From NCBI RefSeq assembly GCF_023660105.1, contig NZ_JAMHGA010000017.1:1-64000 (forward strand): 64,000 bases of DNA, written 5' to 3'. How positions within the stretch are numbered: the stretch's first letter is position 1; every line of letters begins with the position of its first letter. This document shows positions 1 to 9,051 of this stretch, one piece after another. This DNA comes from Desulfovibrio aminophilus (GTDB lineage Bacteria; Desulfobacterota; Desulfovibrionia; Desulfovibrionales; Desulfovibrionaceae). The notes under the pieces are model-generated. The model was not told the DNA's origin and ran no database searches. It worked only from the letters and a program-made list of their open reading frames with translations. A program made the position numbers and the translations under genes.

Positions 1-553
1 TGGGGTCGATGCCGACGGTCGAGACGAGCAGGCCGAAGGCCCCGGAGAGCAGGCCCTTGAGCATGTTGTCCCGGGACATGACCGCGATGGTCGAGAGGCC
101 GAAGATGCAGAGCCAGAAGAATTCCGGCCCGCCGAAGTTGAGGGCGAAGCGGGCCAGGGGCGCGGACATGAAGAGCAGGAAGAAGGTGCCGACGATCCCG
201 CCGAAGGCCGAGGCCAGGAGCGAGGCGTAGAGGGCTTCGTCGGCGCGGCCTTGCTGGCACATGGGGAAGCCGTCGAAGGTGGTGGCCACCGAGGAGGGCG
301 TGCCGGGGGTGCGGATGAGGCAGGCCGAGTTGGCTCCGCCGTAGATGGCCCCGGCGTAGATCGCCCCGAGCATGATCAGGCCGCTGATGGGGTCCATGGC
401 GAAGGTGACGGGAACCATGAGGGCCACGCCCATGGTGGCCGTGAGGCCGGGCAGGGCGCCGATGATGATGCCGCCGGTGAGCCCGAAGATCATGAGCAAC
501 AGATTGAGCGGCTCGAAGATGTGTCCGATGGCCGGCAGCAGGAAGTCAGTCAT
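1..553 (-). CDS. tctA: Tripartite tricarboxylate transporter large permease TctA, N-terminal part (cut by window edge)
   Basis: Large membrane subunit of a TTT-family secondary carboxylate importer. The first 184 codons are visible; the rest lies beyond the left edge. The translation starts MTDFLLPAIGHIFEP and carries the TctA glycine-rich stretches GALPGLTATMGVALMVP and YGGANSACLIRTPGTPSS, which line the substrate path in this family. The start ATG (551-553) follows a GGAGG-like site. It sits 54 bp downstream of tctC. A tctB gene for the small four-helix subunit is not found between tctC and tctA, so it must lie further downstream, be fused, or be missing. From the neighbours I infer sulfolactate or a related C3 acid as substrate. 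Confidence 0.9.
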   Translation of the reverse strand, partial: MTDFLLPAIGHIFEPLNLLLMIFGLTGGIIIGALPGLTATMGVALMVPVTFAMDPISGLIMLGAIYAGAIYGGANSACLIRTPGTPSSVATTFDGFPMCQQGRADEALYASLLASAFGGIVGTFFLLFMSAPLARFALNFGGPEFFWLCIFGLSTIAVMSRDNMLKGLLSGAFGLLVSTVGIDP

Positions 554-607
554 GTCGATCCTCCAAGGAAGGAGGGGGCCGCTGGCCGACCCCCTCCGGG
601 CTGGGAG

Positions 608-1570
608 TTACTTCTTCAGCAGGCCATAGGACTCGAGCAGGGCGCGATCTTCCTCGGCCTTCTTCTGGACGTAGGCTTCGAATTCCGCTCCGTCCATGTA
701 CTCGGCGGGCTGTCCGGCCTTCTTCATGTCGGCCAGATAGTCGGGGTCGGTAGCGATCTTCTTGAAGGCGTCGCGCAGGAACTTGAGCTTCTCGGGCGCG
801 ATGCCCTTGGGGGCCACGAAGGCGCGGCGGATGTCGGAGACGACGTCGTAGCCCTGTTCCTTGAGGGTCGGAACGTCGGGCAGGAAGGCGTTGCGCTTCT
901 CGGCGGCCACGCCCAGGATGGTCAGCCGGTCCAGACTGCGCATGACGTCGTTGACGTTGCCGAAGATCACGTCCACTTCGCCGCCCAGCAGGGCCGCGTT
1001 CTGGTCCGCGGCGCCCTTGTACATGACCTCGGCGAAGTCCAGCTTGAAGTTGGACTTGACGCCGAGCATCATGAGGTGGTGGCCGGAGAAGGGGCCCACC
1101 AGGCCGAGCTTGACCTTGCCGGGGGCGGCCTTGGCGGCGTCGAAGACTTCCTTCACGGACTTGTAGGGGCTGTCCTTGCGCACGGCCACGACCTGCGGGT
1201 CGTTGACCACCTGGCAGATGTAGGCGAAGTCGCTGATCTTGTACTGCGCGCCCTGGGCCAGGGGCTGGAGCACGATGTGCGGCACGTTCACGCCGCCGAT
1301 GGTGTAGCCGTCGGCATCGGCGTGGGCGATCTCGCCGAAGCCGATGGCCCCGCCCGCGCCCGCCTTGTAGACGAAAATCCAGGATTCGGTGCCGAGCTTG
1401 TTCCAATACTTCTGCATGATGCGGGCCTGCACGTCGCTGGACCCGCCCGCAGTGAAGGCGATGATCATGTTGATGGGCTTTTCGGGGTAGGACCCGGCGA
1501 AGGCCGGTCCGGCGCAAAGGCCGAGCATGAGGGCGAAGAGCAGGAACATCCGACCGAGGCGTAGCTTCAT
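608..1570 (-). CDS. tctC: TctC/Bug-family periplasmic solute-binding receptor
   Basis: Periplasmic binding protein that hands substrate to the TctAB permease. It is 320 residues, normal for the family. A signal peptide is clear (MKLRLGRMFLLFALMLGLC, cleavage after AFA). The mature part begins with the Bug hallmark YPEKPINMIIAFTAGGSSD, and the second ligand-binding region (GLVGPFSGHHLMMLGV, then ALLGGEVDVIFGNV) is in the expected place. I chose the ATG at 1570 because GGGAGAA lies just upstream and the signal peptide begins there; an upstream in-frame start at 1627 would add a non-signal extension. It follows suyB after 169 bp that contain a strong hairpin. Likely cargo is sulfolactate, by context. 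Confidence 0.9.
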   Translation of the reverse strand: MKLRLGRMFLLFALMLGLCAGPAFAGSYPEKPINMIIAFTAGGSSDVQARIMQKYWNKLGTESWIFVYKAGAGGAIGFGEIAHADADGYTIGGVNVPHIVLQPLAQGAQYKISDFAYICQVVNDPQVVAVRKDSPYKSVKEVFDAAKAAPGKVKLGLVGPFSGHHLMMLGVKSNFKLDFAEVMYKGAADQNAALLGGEVDVIFGNVNDVMRSLDRLTILGVAAEKRNAFLPDVPTLKEQGYDVVSDIRRAFVAPKGIAPEKLKFLRDAFKKIATDPDYLADMKKAGQPAEYMDGAEFEAYVQKKAEEDRALLESYGLLKK

Positions 1571-1702
1571 GGCGTTCTCCCTTGGTGGCTTGTGCCGCTT
1601 GGCGGAGCGAACCAAAAGCGCCAGCACGGCATGCCGCGCGGGTGTCCGGTTCCGTTCCGCATGTCTCGTCTCATCATGGTCATCATCGTGGTCATTCGTT
1701 TT

Positions 1703-1730
1703 CCCGGCCCCGCCACGCGGCGGGGCCGGG
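1703..1730 (-). terminator. Strong GC hairpin between suyB and tctC (attenuator-like)
   Basis: A perfect 12-bp stem (1703-1714 with 1719-1730) closed by a 4-base loop. On the minus strand, the direction of the operon, no T-run follows, so it is unlikely to be a full Rho-independent terminator. It may protect the 3' end of the larA-suyAB message or set the ratio of enzyme to transporter. Confidence 0.5.
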
Positions 1731-1739
1731 AGTGTAGTC

Positions 1740-2903
1740 CTAGGCGCTCCGGTAGAGCTTGGTCAGAATGAACTCCCTGTGTCCGAGGACCTCGGCGCAG
1801 GTCAGGCGACCGTTGCAGGTCCGACGGAGCATGTCGAGCAGATTGTCACCCGACTGGTCGAGGGTCATCTCGCCGCGCAGGATGGCCGAGCAGTCGTAGT
1901 CCACGTGCTCGCTCATGGTCTTGGCGGTCAGCGGGTTGGCCGTGAGCTTGATCACCGGTTCGATGGGGTTGCCGATGATGTTGCCCTGGCCCGTGGGGAA
2001 GAAGTGGGCCACGAAACCGGCGGCGGCCCAGAGGGTCACGGCCTCGGCGGCCGCCGAGGAGGTGTCCATGAACCAGAGGCCCTTGCCGGTGGGGGCCTCG
2101 GCGGGGCCGAGAACGCCCACGTAGCGTGCCTTCTTGCCGATCTTCTGGAGGTTGCCGAAGGCCTTTTCCTCAATGGTCGTCAGGCCGCCGCGGATGTTGC
2201 CCTTGGTCGGCTGGGAGCCGGAGAGGTCGTCGGTCTTGAACTCGTTGATGAAGTCGTCATAGGACTTCCAGGTCTGGTAGAACTTCTCGCCGAGTTCCTT
2301 GGTGGCCGCGCGTTCCTTGCAGACCATCTCGGCGCCGGTGATCTCCGAGGTCTCGCCGAAGGAGCAGGTGGCTCCGGCGTCGACCAGCTTGTCGATGGCG
2401 TTGCCCACGGTGGGGTTGGAGGCCAGGCCGGAGGTGGTGTCGGACTCGCCGCACTTCACCGAGACCCAGATTTCGGAGAGGTCCACCTCGGTCTTCTGGA
2501 GTTCGGTCGCCCAGTGCATGTATTCCTTGGCCTTGCGGCTGGCCTCGGCGATGGTGCCGATGTCGCCGGTGCGCTCGATGGCGAAGCCGGTGACCGGCTT
2601 GCCGGTCTTGGCGATGCCGTCGACGATGATCTTGGTCCACTCGGGCTCGATGCCGATGACCACCACGGCGGCCACGTTGGGGTTGGAGCCGATGCCGATG
2701 AGGGTTCGGAAGGTCAGCATCAGGTCTTCGCCGAACTGCAGACGGCCGTAGGCGTGGGGCAGGGCCAGGGCGCCCTTGACGTTGTTGGCCACGGCTTCGC
2801 AGGCCGCGTTGGAGAGGTCGTCGAGCGGCAGGACCACCACATGGTTGCGGATGCCCACCCGGCCGTTTTCCCTACGGTATCCGAGAACTTTTCCCAGGCT
2901 CAT
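1740..2903 (-). CDS. suyB: (2R)-sulfolactate sulfo-lyase, large subunit SuyB (UxaA-family)
   Basis: Large subunit of the lyase that splits (2R)-3-sulfolactate to pyruvate and sulfite. At 387 residues it has SuyB length and covers the C-terminal UxaA/altronate-dehydratase-like domain. Visible family features are [19 protein letters not shown] at the N terminus, the cysteine-containing metal-region segments [13 protein letters not shown] and [14 protein letters not shown], and the C-terminal YDCSAILRG. Altronate dehydratase has the small domain fused or in a different gene setting; here a separate SuyA-type gene lies 3 bp upstream. The sulfite would feed dissimilatory sulfite reductase. A different UxaA-family hydro-lyase is the main alternative. 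Confidence 0.78.
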   Translation of the reverse strand: MSLGKVLGYRRENGRVGIRNHVVVLPLDDLSNAACEAVANNVKGALALPHAYGRLQFGEDLMLTFRTLIGIGSNPNVAAVVVIGIEPEWTKIIVDGIAKTGKPVTGFAIERTGDIGTIAEASRKAKEYMHWATELQKTEVDLSEIWVSVKCGESDTTSGLASNPTVGNAIDKLVDAGATCSFGETSEITGAEMVCKERAATKELGEKFYQTWKSYDDFINEFKTDDLSGSQPTKGNIRGGLTTIEEKAFGNLQKIGKKARYVGVLGPAEAPTGKGLWFMDTSSAAAEAVTLWAAAGFVAHFFPTGQGNIIGNPIEPVIKLTANPLTAKTMSEHVDYDCSAILRGEMTLDQSGDNLLDMLRRTCNGRLTCAEVLGHREFILTKLYRSA

Positions 2904-2906
2904 GAC

Positions 2907-3185
2907 TTACCACCTCTTGGTCTTGAGGTTGTGGATGTGGACGTGGTTCCCCTTCTTGAAGGCGGCGACCACCTTGCCGATGTCATGGCCGTACTTGAGC
3001 ACCGTTCCGCCGATATCCATGGGCTCCAGGGCGATCTTGTGACCCAGCGGGATGTCGTCCAGGGCCTTGACCTCGACCTTGGCCTGGGAATCCATGAACA
3101 GTCCCTGGGCCGTTTCGCCGGCCCGGATGTCCACCGTGGCCACGCCCACGGAGTCTCCTTTTTCGTGAACCAGGAATTGGATCAT
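2907..3185 (-). CDS. suyA: (2R)-sulfolactate sulfo-lyase, small subunit SuyA
   Basis: A 92-residue SAF-domain protein, the small partner of SuyB. It starts MIQFLVHEKGDSVGVAT and ends in HVHIHNLKTKRW; the HNLKT tail is the conserved end of the UxaA N-terminal (SAF) domain, and the KRW ending is, as I recall it, typical of SuyA. The ATG at 3185 has GAAGGAGG at good spacing. It lies 17 bp after larA and 3 bp before suyB, so the three genes are surely one transcript. Confidence 0.78.
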   Translation of the reverse strand: MIQFLVHEKGDSVGVATVDIRAGETAQGLFMDSQAKVEVKALDDIPLGHKIALEPMDIGGTVLKYGHDIGKVVAAFKKGNHVHIHNLKTKRW

Positions 3186-3202
3186 ACGGTTGCCTCCTTC
3201 GC

Positions 3203-4498
3203 TTATTTGTTCTCCCCGCCCTCGGGGGCACGCTGCCCCGCCGGACGGTGGAAAAACGTCGTGTTGGCGTTGGGAATGACCGCGACGCGGGGGCGCGCCG
3301 GGCCTTCGGCCAGCCAGGCGTCCAGCGTGGCCTGGGCCACCCCGGCGGTGATCTGGCACTCCTTGAGCGTGGCCGCGTCCAGGGCCGAGTCCAGGACCAC
3401 CCTGCGGCTGTCCAGGGAGAGGCCGAAGAGGTAGGCCTTGTGCGCGCCCATGCGGAAGCCGTGGGAGCGGAAGTCGGCCAGCACGTCGGCGGGCCGCGCG
3501 AAACGGCGCACGTAGTCGTGGTAGGTCTCGTCGCCCACCCCGCCGGGGCATTCGGCCAGCAGCAGCACCCGGCCGCCCGGCTTGGCGGCCTGGCAGGCCA
3601 TGTTCAGGCCCTTCTGGGCCTGGTACAGGCAGATGTCCTTGGGATGGCCGCCGCAGGAGGCCAGGACGATGTCGAAAGGCTCGTCCAGGGCCACGCCGTA
3701 GACTCCGGCGCAGACCTTCGCCCCCTCGGCCAGCACGGCCTCGGGGTCGCCCGCGCCGAGCCAGACGATGCGCTTGGCCGGACTCAGAACCACGTTCACG
3801 GCCAGGTGGATGCCGATGAGCCGGCCGGCCTCGTTGAGATCCTGGCGCACCGGGTTTTCGTCCAGCACCCCGGCCCGGGCCGAGGAGGCGAAAAGCCCGC
3901 CGTGGTTGGCCCGGATCATCTCGGCCGAGGCGCAGCCCACGGTGATGCCCTTGGAGCCGCCGGTGAAGCCCACGAACTGGTGAGGGTCCACCTGGCCCAG
4001 GACCAGCCGGAACTCGGCCGCGCCGATGGCGGCGTTGATCCGCACCGGGGTGCCGCGCGAGGTCCGGCCGTGCTCGGTCATGGGCGAAAGGTGGGCGTCG
4101 TGCCCGATGACCCGGCAGCCCCGGGCGGCTGAGGGCGGGATCACGCGCTCCAGCTCGGCCCGGGACAGGGCCGGGTGCAGGCCGCCGCCCACCACCACGG
4201 TGACGTCGCCGGGGGCGAGACGGGGCCAGAGGGCGAACAGGCGGTCCAGAAGAACGGGCAGGAGGTCCTTGACCGGCAGGGGCCGGGTTTCGTCGGGGAC
4301 GGCGATGGCCACGGAACCGGGCGCGGGACGGCCCCGGTGCTTCGACGTGTCCAGGGCCGAGTCCACGGCGCGGGCCAGGGCCTGGAGCGGGTCAGGGAGG
4401 TCCGGCGGCGGCGTGGGGCGGAGCAGATGCGCATCCACCCCGTCCGGGAGGACGAGGCGGCGAAGGCCGTGACCGTAAGGCAGTTCGATGTGCGGCAT
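3203..4498 (-). CDS. LarA-family nickel-dependent 2-hydroxyacid racemase, candidate sulfolactate racemase
   Basis: A 431-residue LarA homologue. LarA enzymes racemise or epimerise 2-hydroxyacids with a nickel-pincer nucleotide bound to a lysine. Visible are the N-terminal IELPYGHG, the histidine segment GHDAHLSPM, and HQFVGFTGGSKGITVG, whose lysine aligns with the cofactor-binding lysine of LarA. It is the first gene of the suyAB-tctCA operon, so I infer that it interconverts (S)- and (R)-sulfolactate for the R-specific lyase; lactate or malate racemase are alternatives. The start at 4498 is favoured by AAGGAG and because the sigma-54 promoter at 4521-4536 lies between it and the longer in-frame start at 4525. 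The cofactor genes larB, larC and larE are not in this window. Confidence 0.75.
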   Translation of the reverse strand: MPHIELPYGHGLRRLVLPDGVDAHLLRPTPPPDLPDPLQALARAVDSALDTSKHRGRPAPGSVAIAVPDETRPLPVKDLLPVLLDRLFALWPRLAPGDVTVVVGGGLHPALSRAELERVIPPSAARGCRVIGHDAHLSPMTEHGRTSRGTPVRINAAIGAAEFRLVLGQVDPHQFVGFTGGSKGITVGCASAEMIRANHGGLFASSARAGVLDENPVRQDLNEAGRLIGIHLAVNVVLSPAKRIVWLGAGDPEAVLAEGAKVCAGVYGVALDEPFDIVLASCGGHPKDICLYQAQKGLNMACQAAKPGGRVLLLAECPGGVGDETYHDYVRRFARPADVLADFRSHGFRMGAHKAYLFGLSLDSRRVVLDSALDAATLKECQITAGVAQATLDAWLAEGPARPRVAVIPNANTTFFHRPAGQRAPEGGENK

Positions 4499-4520
4499 AC
4501 GCGCTCCTTGTGCCGAAAAG

Positions 4521-4536
4521 AGCAATGCCCGTGCCG
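4521..4536 (-). promoter_or_regulatory. Sigma-54 -24/-12 promoter of the larA-suyAB operon
   Basis: Read on the minus strand the site is CGGCACGGGCATTGCT, matching TGGCACG-N4-TTGCW at all but the first base, with exact GG-GC spacing. Transcription would begin near 4510, leaving a leader of about 12 bases that carries the AAGGAG ribosome-binding site. A sigma-54 activator is encoded divergently next door. Confidence 0.72.
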
Positions 4537-4631
4537 AAATGGAGCGTTCTCATAATACATTGAAATATAATATGATTTATAAAATTTTGTGACCGAGAGG
4601 GCAAAATAACGCGCCCATTATCCGGCATTGC

Positions 4632-4645
4632 GACCAATATTGGTC
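4632..4645. promoter_or_regulatory. 14-bp perfect palindrome, probable activator-binding site
   Basis: GACCAATATTGGTC is a perfect palindrome centred about 128 bp upstream of the inferred larA start point, the usual distance for an enhancer of a sigma-54 promoter. A second copy (12 of 14 bases) lies at 4776-4789 in front of the activator gene, which supports it being the recognition site of that activator. Confidence 0.6.
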
Positions 4646-4775
4646 TTGCGTGGGGTCGGACAAAGACGATACAACAGCTGCGGACCGATGATGAGACGCC
4701 GAACAGCACGAAGGAACAGGCCGAGAGAGCAGTGACTTAATAATTTTCTTATTTTATACAGCTCGTTATCCTTGT

Positions 4776-4789
4776 GCCCAATATTCGTC
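4776..4789. promoter_or_regulatory. Second, imperfect copy of the palindrome, overlapping the regulator leader
   Basis: GCCCAATATTCGTC matches the perfect site at 4632-4645 in 12 of 14 positions and ends 10 bases before the regulator ATG, next to its GGAGGGG ribosome-binding site. This placement suggests autorepression. Confidence 0.5.
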
Positions 4790-4799
4790 TGGAGGGGCC

Positions 4800-6352
4800 A
4801 TGCTGCAAGACAAGACCAAGAGCTATGAGCTGCTGCTCAAGATCAACAACGCCATCGTGCACCAGACCTCGCGCGAGACCCTGTTCAACGCCCTGGCCCG
4901 CGAATTGCGCAGCCTCATCCCCTACGACCGCTTCAGCATCAATCTCTATGACGCCGAGCGGAAATACCTGACCTATTTCGCCACCGCCGCGGGCATTCCC
5001 CTGAGCGGCATCAGCAACCAGCCTCGGCCCCTGGAGAAGGGCATCTTCGCCCATATGGTCATCCGCACCCGTGAGCCGCTCGTCATCCCGGACCTGACCA
5101 GACAGACCTATTTCACCTCGGTGGACAACATGCTCCTGGTCGGGCTCACCGCCACCATGGTCTTTCCGCTGCTGGTGCGGAACACCGTGCTCGGCTCCAT
5201 CCACCTCTCCTTCCGCCAGGCCCCGGAGAACATGGACGCCCTGGCCGAGTTCTGCCGGGAGCTGTCCACCCAGGTGGCCCTCGCCGTGGACAACATGCTC
5301 TCGCACACCAAGCTCAAGGAGATGAACGAACAGCTCCAGCGCCAGAAGACGTATCTGCTCAAGCAGAGCGACGACGGCTACGAGATGAGCAACCTGGAGT
5401 TCGTCAGCCCGGCCATGAACGAGATCATGGCCCAGGTGGAGATGGTCGCGGGAACGGACGCCCCGGTGATTCTCACCGGCGAGACGGGCACGGGCAAGGA
5501 CTTCATCGCCCGGCACATCCACAAGATCAGCCAGCGCCGCGACGGCCTGCTGGTGAAGGTGAACTGCCCGGCCCTGGCGCCGTCGCTCTTCGAGTCCGAG
5601 CTCTTCGGCCATTCCAAGGGAGCCTTCACCGGGGCCGGCGGTCAGCGCGTGGGCCGCTTCGAGATGGCCGACGGCGGGACCGTGTTCCTGGACGAGATCG
5701 GGGACCTGCCCCTGCCGCTGCAGGCCAAGCTCCTGCACGTGCTCCAGGACCAGACCTTCGAGCGGGTGGGCGACAGCCGCTCCATCCGGGTCAACTTCCG
5801 GGTCATCGCGGCCACCAACAAGAATCTGGAGGACTGCATCCGGGAACGCACCTTCCGCTCGGACCTTTTCTATCGCCTGAGCACCATCGCCCTGCACCTG
5901 CCGCCCCTGCGCGAGCGGCCCGAGGACATCCCGCCGCTTCTGCGGGCGCTCAACGCGAGCCAGGCCCGGCTCCTGCACCGTCCCGCCCCGCGCTATCCCG
6001 ACGAGGTGGTGGACGACATCTGTCGCCATCCCTGGCCGGGCAACATCCGCGAACTGAAGAACCTGGTCAGCAGGATGATCATCATGCGGCCGGGGCAGGA
6101 GGTCTCCCGCGAGGACATCCGGGGCCACCTGGGCGAGGTGGTGGCGGAAACCCCCGGCGTGCGCTTCCCGACCCTGGACGAGGCCGAGTGCGCGCACATC
6201 GCCAAGGCCCTGGCCCGGTCGGGCGGCATGGTGGGAGGGTCGAAGGGCGCGGCCTCGCTGCTCGGGGTGCCGCGTTCCACCCTGCAGTACAGGATGCGCC
6301 GGTGCGGGTTGTCCGCGGAGGAGTTCCGCCCCCGGGGCGCCGTCCGCGAGGC

Positions 6353-6356
<4 letters not shown>
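4800..6356 (+). CDS. Sigma-54-dependent activator, GAF-AAA+-Fis type (probable regulator of the sulfolactate operon)
   Basis: A 518-residue FhlA/NtrC-class activator. An N-terminal GAF domain (about residues 15-165) would sense a small ligand rather than phosphate. The AAA+ domain follows, with Walker A GETGTGKD near residue 227, the sigma-54-contacting GAFTGA loop near 273, and Walker B FLDEIG near 297. A Fis-type helix-turn-helix ends the protein (GAASLLGVPRSTLQYRM). It is divergent from larA-suyAB, with a sigma-54 promoter and two palindromes between them, so it most likely activates that operon when sulfolactate or a metabolite is bound. The start has GGAGGGG directly upstream. The 3' end overlaps the convergent regulator by 4 bp. 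Confidence 0.9.
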
Positions 6357-7762
<1,406 letters not shown>

Positions 7763-7872
7763 GTCTGTATCCGCTTGAGGCGAGCATTTCAATATCCGTT
7801 CGCCGACAGTTCCCACCCCCGCGCCTTGCCCGCCGGCGGGGCATCTGCTATCACGGCTGCGGAACGCCAGAC

Positions 7873-9051
7873 ATGCGGAAGAAACTCCTCAACCTGCTCC
7901 TCGCACTCACGAGCGTGGGCCTCGTCTACGCGCTGGTGGAGTTTCTGCTCTTCCCCCTGCTGCTGCCGTTCCTGTCCCCCGCCGCGTACCACTCCTTCCC
8001 CCGCGACATGCGCCTCCCCGGCCAGACCTCCAAGGCCGGGCTGCTGCCCAGGCCGGGCTATCTGGCCCTGGCCGGGGACTCCTATGCCCAGGGCAAGGGC
8101 GACTGGTTCATCGACCTCGGCTACGATCGCGCGTCGCGGTTTCAGGCCGCGCACCTGCTTCAGGACGCCCTGGGACGCGACGTGGTCTCCTTCGGCCGCA
8201 GCGGCGCGGGCAGCGTGGACGGCCTCATCCTGGAGCCGCTTCAGGACCTGCGCGCCATGCGGCGGCGGGGGCTGAAGATCCCGGACCCCGGCTGCCTGCT
8301 GCTCTATTTCTACGAAGGCAACGATCTGCAGAACAACGGCAGCTTCCTGCGCCGCTACTTCGATCCCTTCCACCCCCGGGAGGATCTGCGGCGGCCCGGA
8401 GTGTTCCGCGCCTTCCTGGACGACATGACGACCCGTTTCGCCTCGGGCGCGTCCACCGAACCCGGCGACGACCTGCTCTTCAGCAACCTCGTGCTGCGCT
8501 TCCTGCGCGACCATGTCTGGTACCGGCTGACCCGGCGCGTGGTGGACCCCGATCCGCCGATGCCGCCCGGCATCGTCAACGCCGCCGTGGTGGGCGGACG
8601 GGCGGTGTTCCTGCCCGACCGGCTCCAGGCGCCGCCCCTGGACGAGCCAGGGGCCGATGACTCCCTGTTCGTCTTCGAACAGAGCGTCCTGTACATCCGC
8701 GACGCCCTGCCGAAGACCCGCTGCGTGGTGGTCTACGTGCCCTCGCCCCTGGCCTGCTACGCCTTGTCGGCGGCCCGGGTGCGGACCTACGACCGGCCGG
8801 ACGTCGACCACACCCCGGCCCAGGTGGCCGCGGGAAGCGACCAGCTGGCGGCCCATGTGCGGGCCTTCGCGGAGGGCAACGGCCTGGGCTTCATCGACAC
8901 CCGGCCGGAGGTGCGCGCCGCCGCCGCGCGGGAGCTGCTCCACGGCCCGCGCGACTGGGACCACTTCAACAAGGCCGGCTACGAGGCCTTCGCGCGGGGC
9001 ATCGAGGACGGTCTGACCCGGGGAGCCTGCGGCCCGGGGGCCCAGCCGTGA
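7873..9051 (+). CDS. Membrane-anchored SGNH/GDSL-hydrolase-like protein
   Basis: A 392-residue protein with one N-terminal hydrophobic segment (about residues 7-35) and a periplasmic SGNH-hydrolase fold. Block I is LALAGDSYAQG with the nucleophile Ser, block III is FYEGNDL with Asn, and block V is DWDHFNKAGYEAF with the Asp/His pair. Family members add or remove acyl groups on surface glycans. It opens a run of five overlapping genes for envelope glycan synthesis (7.9-14.0 kb), and its stop overlaps the GTG start of the next gene. The exact substrate cannot be read from the sequence. Confidence 0.8.
   Translation: MRKKLLNLLLALTSVGLVYALVEFLLFPLLLPFLSPAAYHSFPRDMRLPGQTSKAGLLPRPGYLALAGDSYAQGKGDWFIDLGYDRASRFQAAHLLQDALGRDVVSFGRSGAGSVDGLILEPLQDLRAMRRRGLKIPDPGCLLLYFYEGNDLQNNGSFLRRYFDPFHPREDLRRPGVFRAFLDDMTTRFASGASTEPGDDLLFSNLVLRFLRDHVWYRLTRRVVDPDPPMPPGIVNAAVVGGRAVFLPDRLQAPPLDEPGADDSLFVFEQSVLYIRDALPKTRCVVVYVPSPLACYALSAARVRTYDRPDVDHTPAQVAAGSDQLAAHVRAFAEGNGLGFIDTRPEVRAAAARELLHGPRDWDHFNKAGYEAFARGIEDGLTRGACGPGAQP

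Noticed and set aside
251-1564. Long plus-strand frames over the tct and suy genes
   Set aside because: They are GC-rich antisense shadows with Gly/His/Val-rich text and no domain.
4522-4525. Longer start of the LarA-type gene at 4525
   Set aside because: It lies upstream of the inferred transcription start and lacks the AAGGAG site of the 4498 start.
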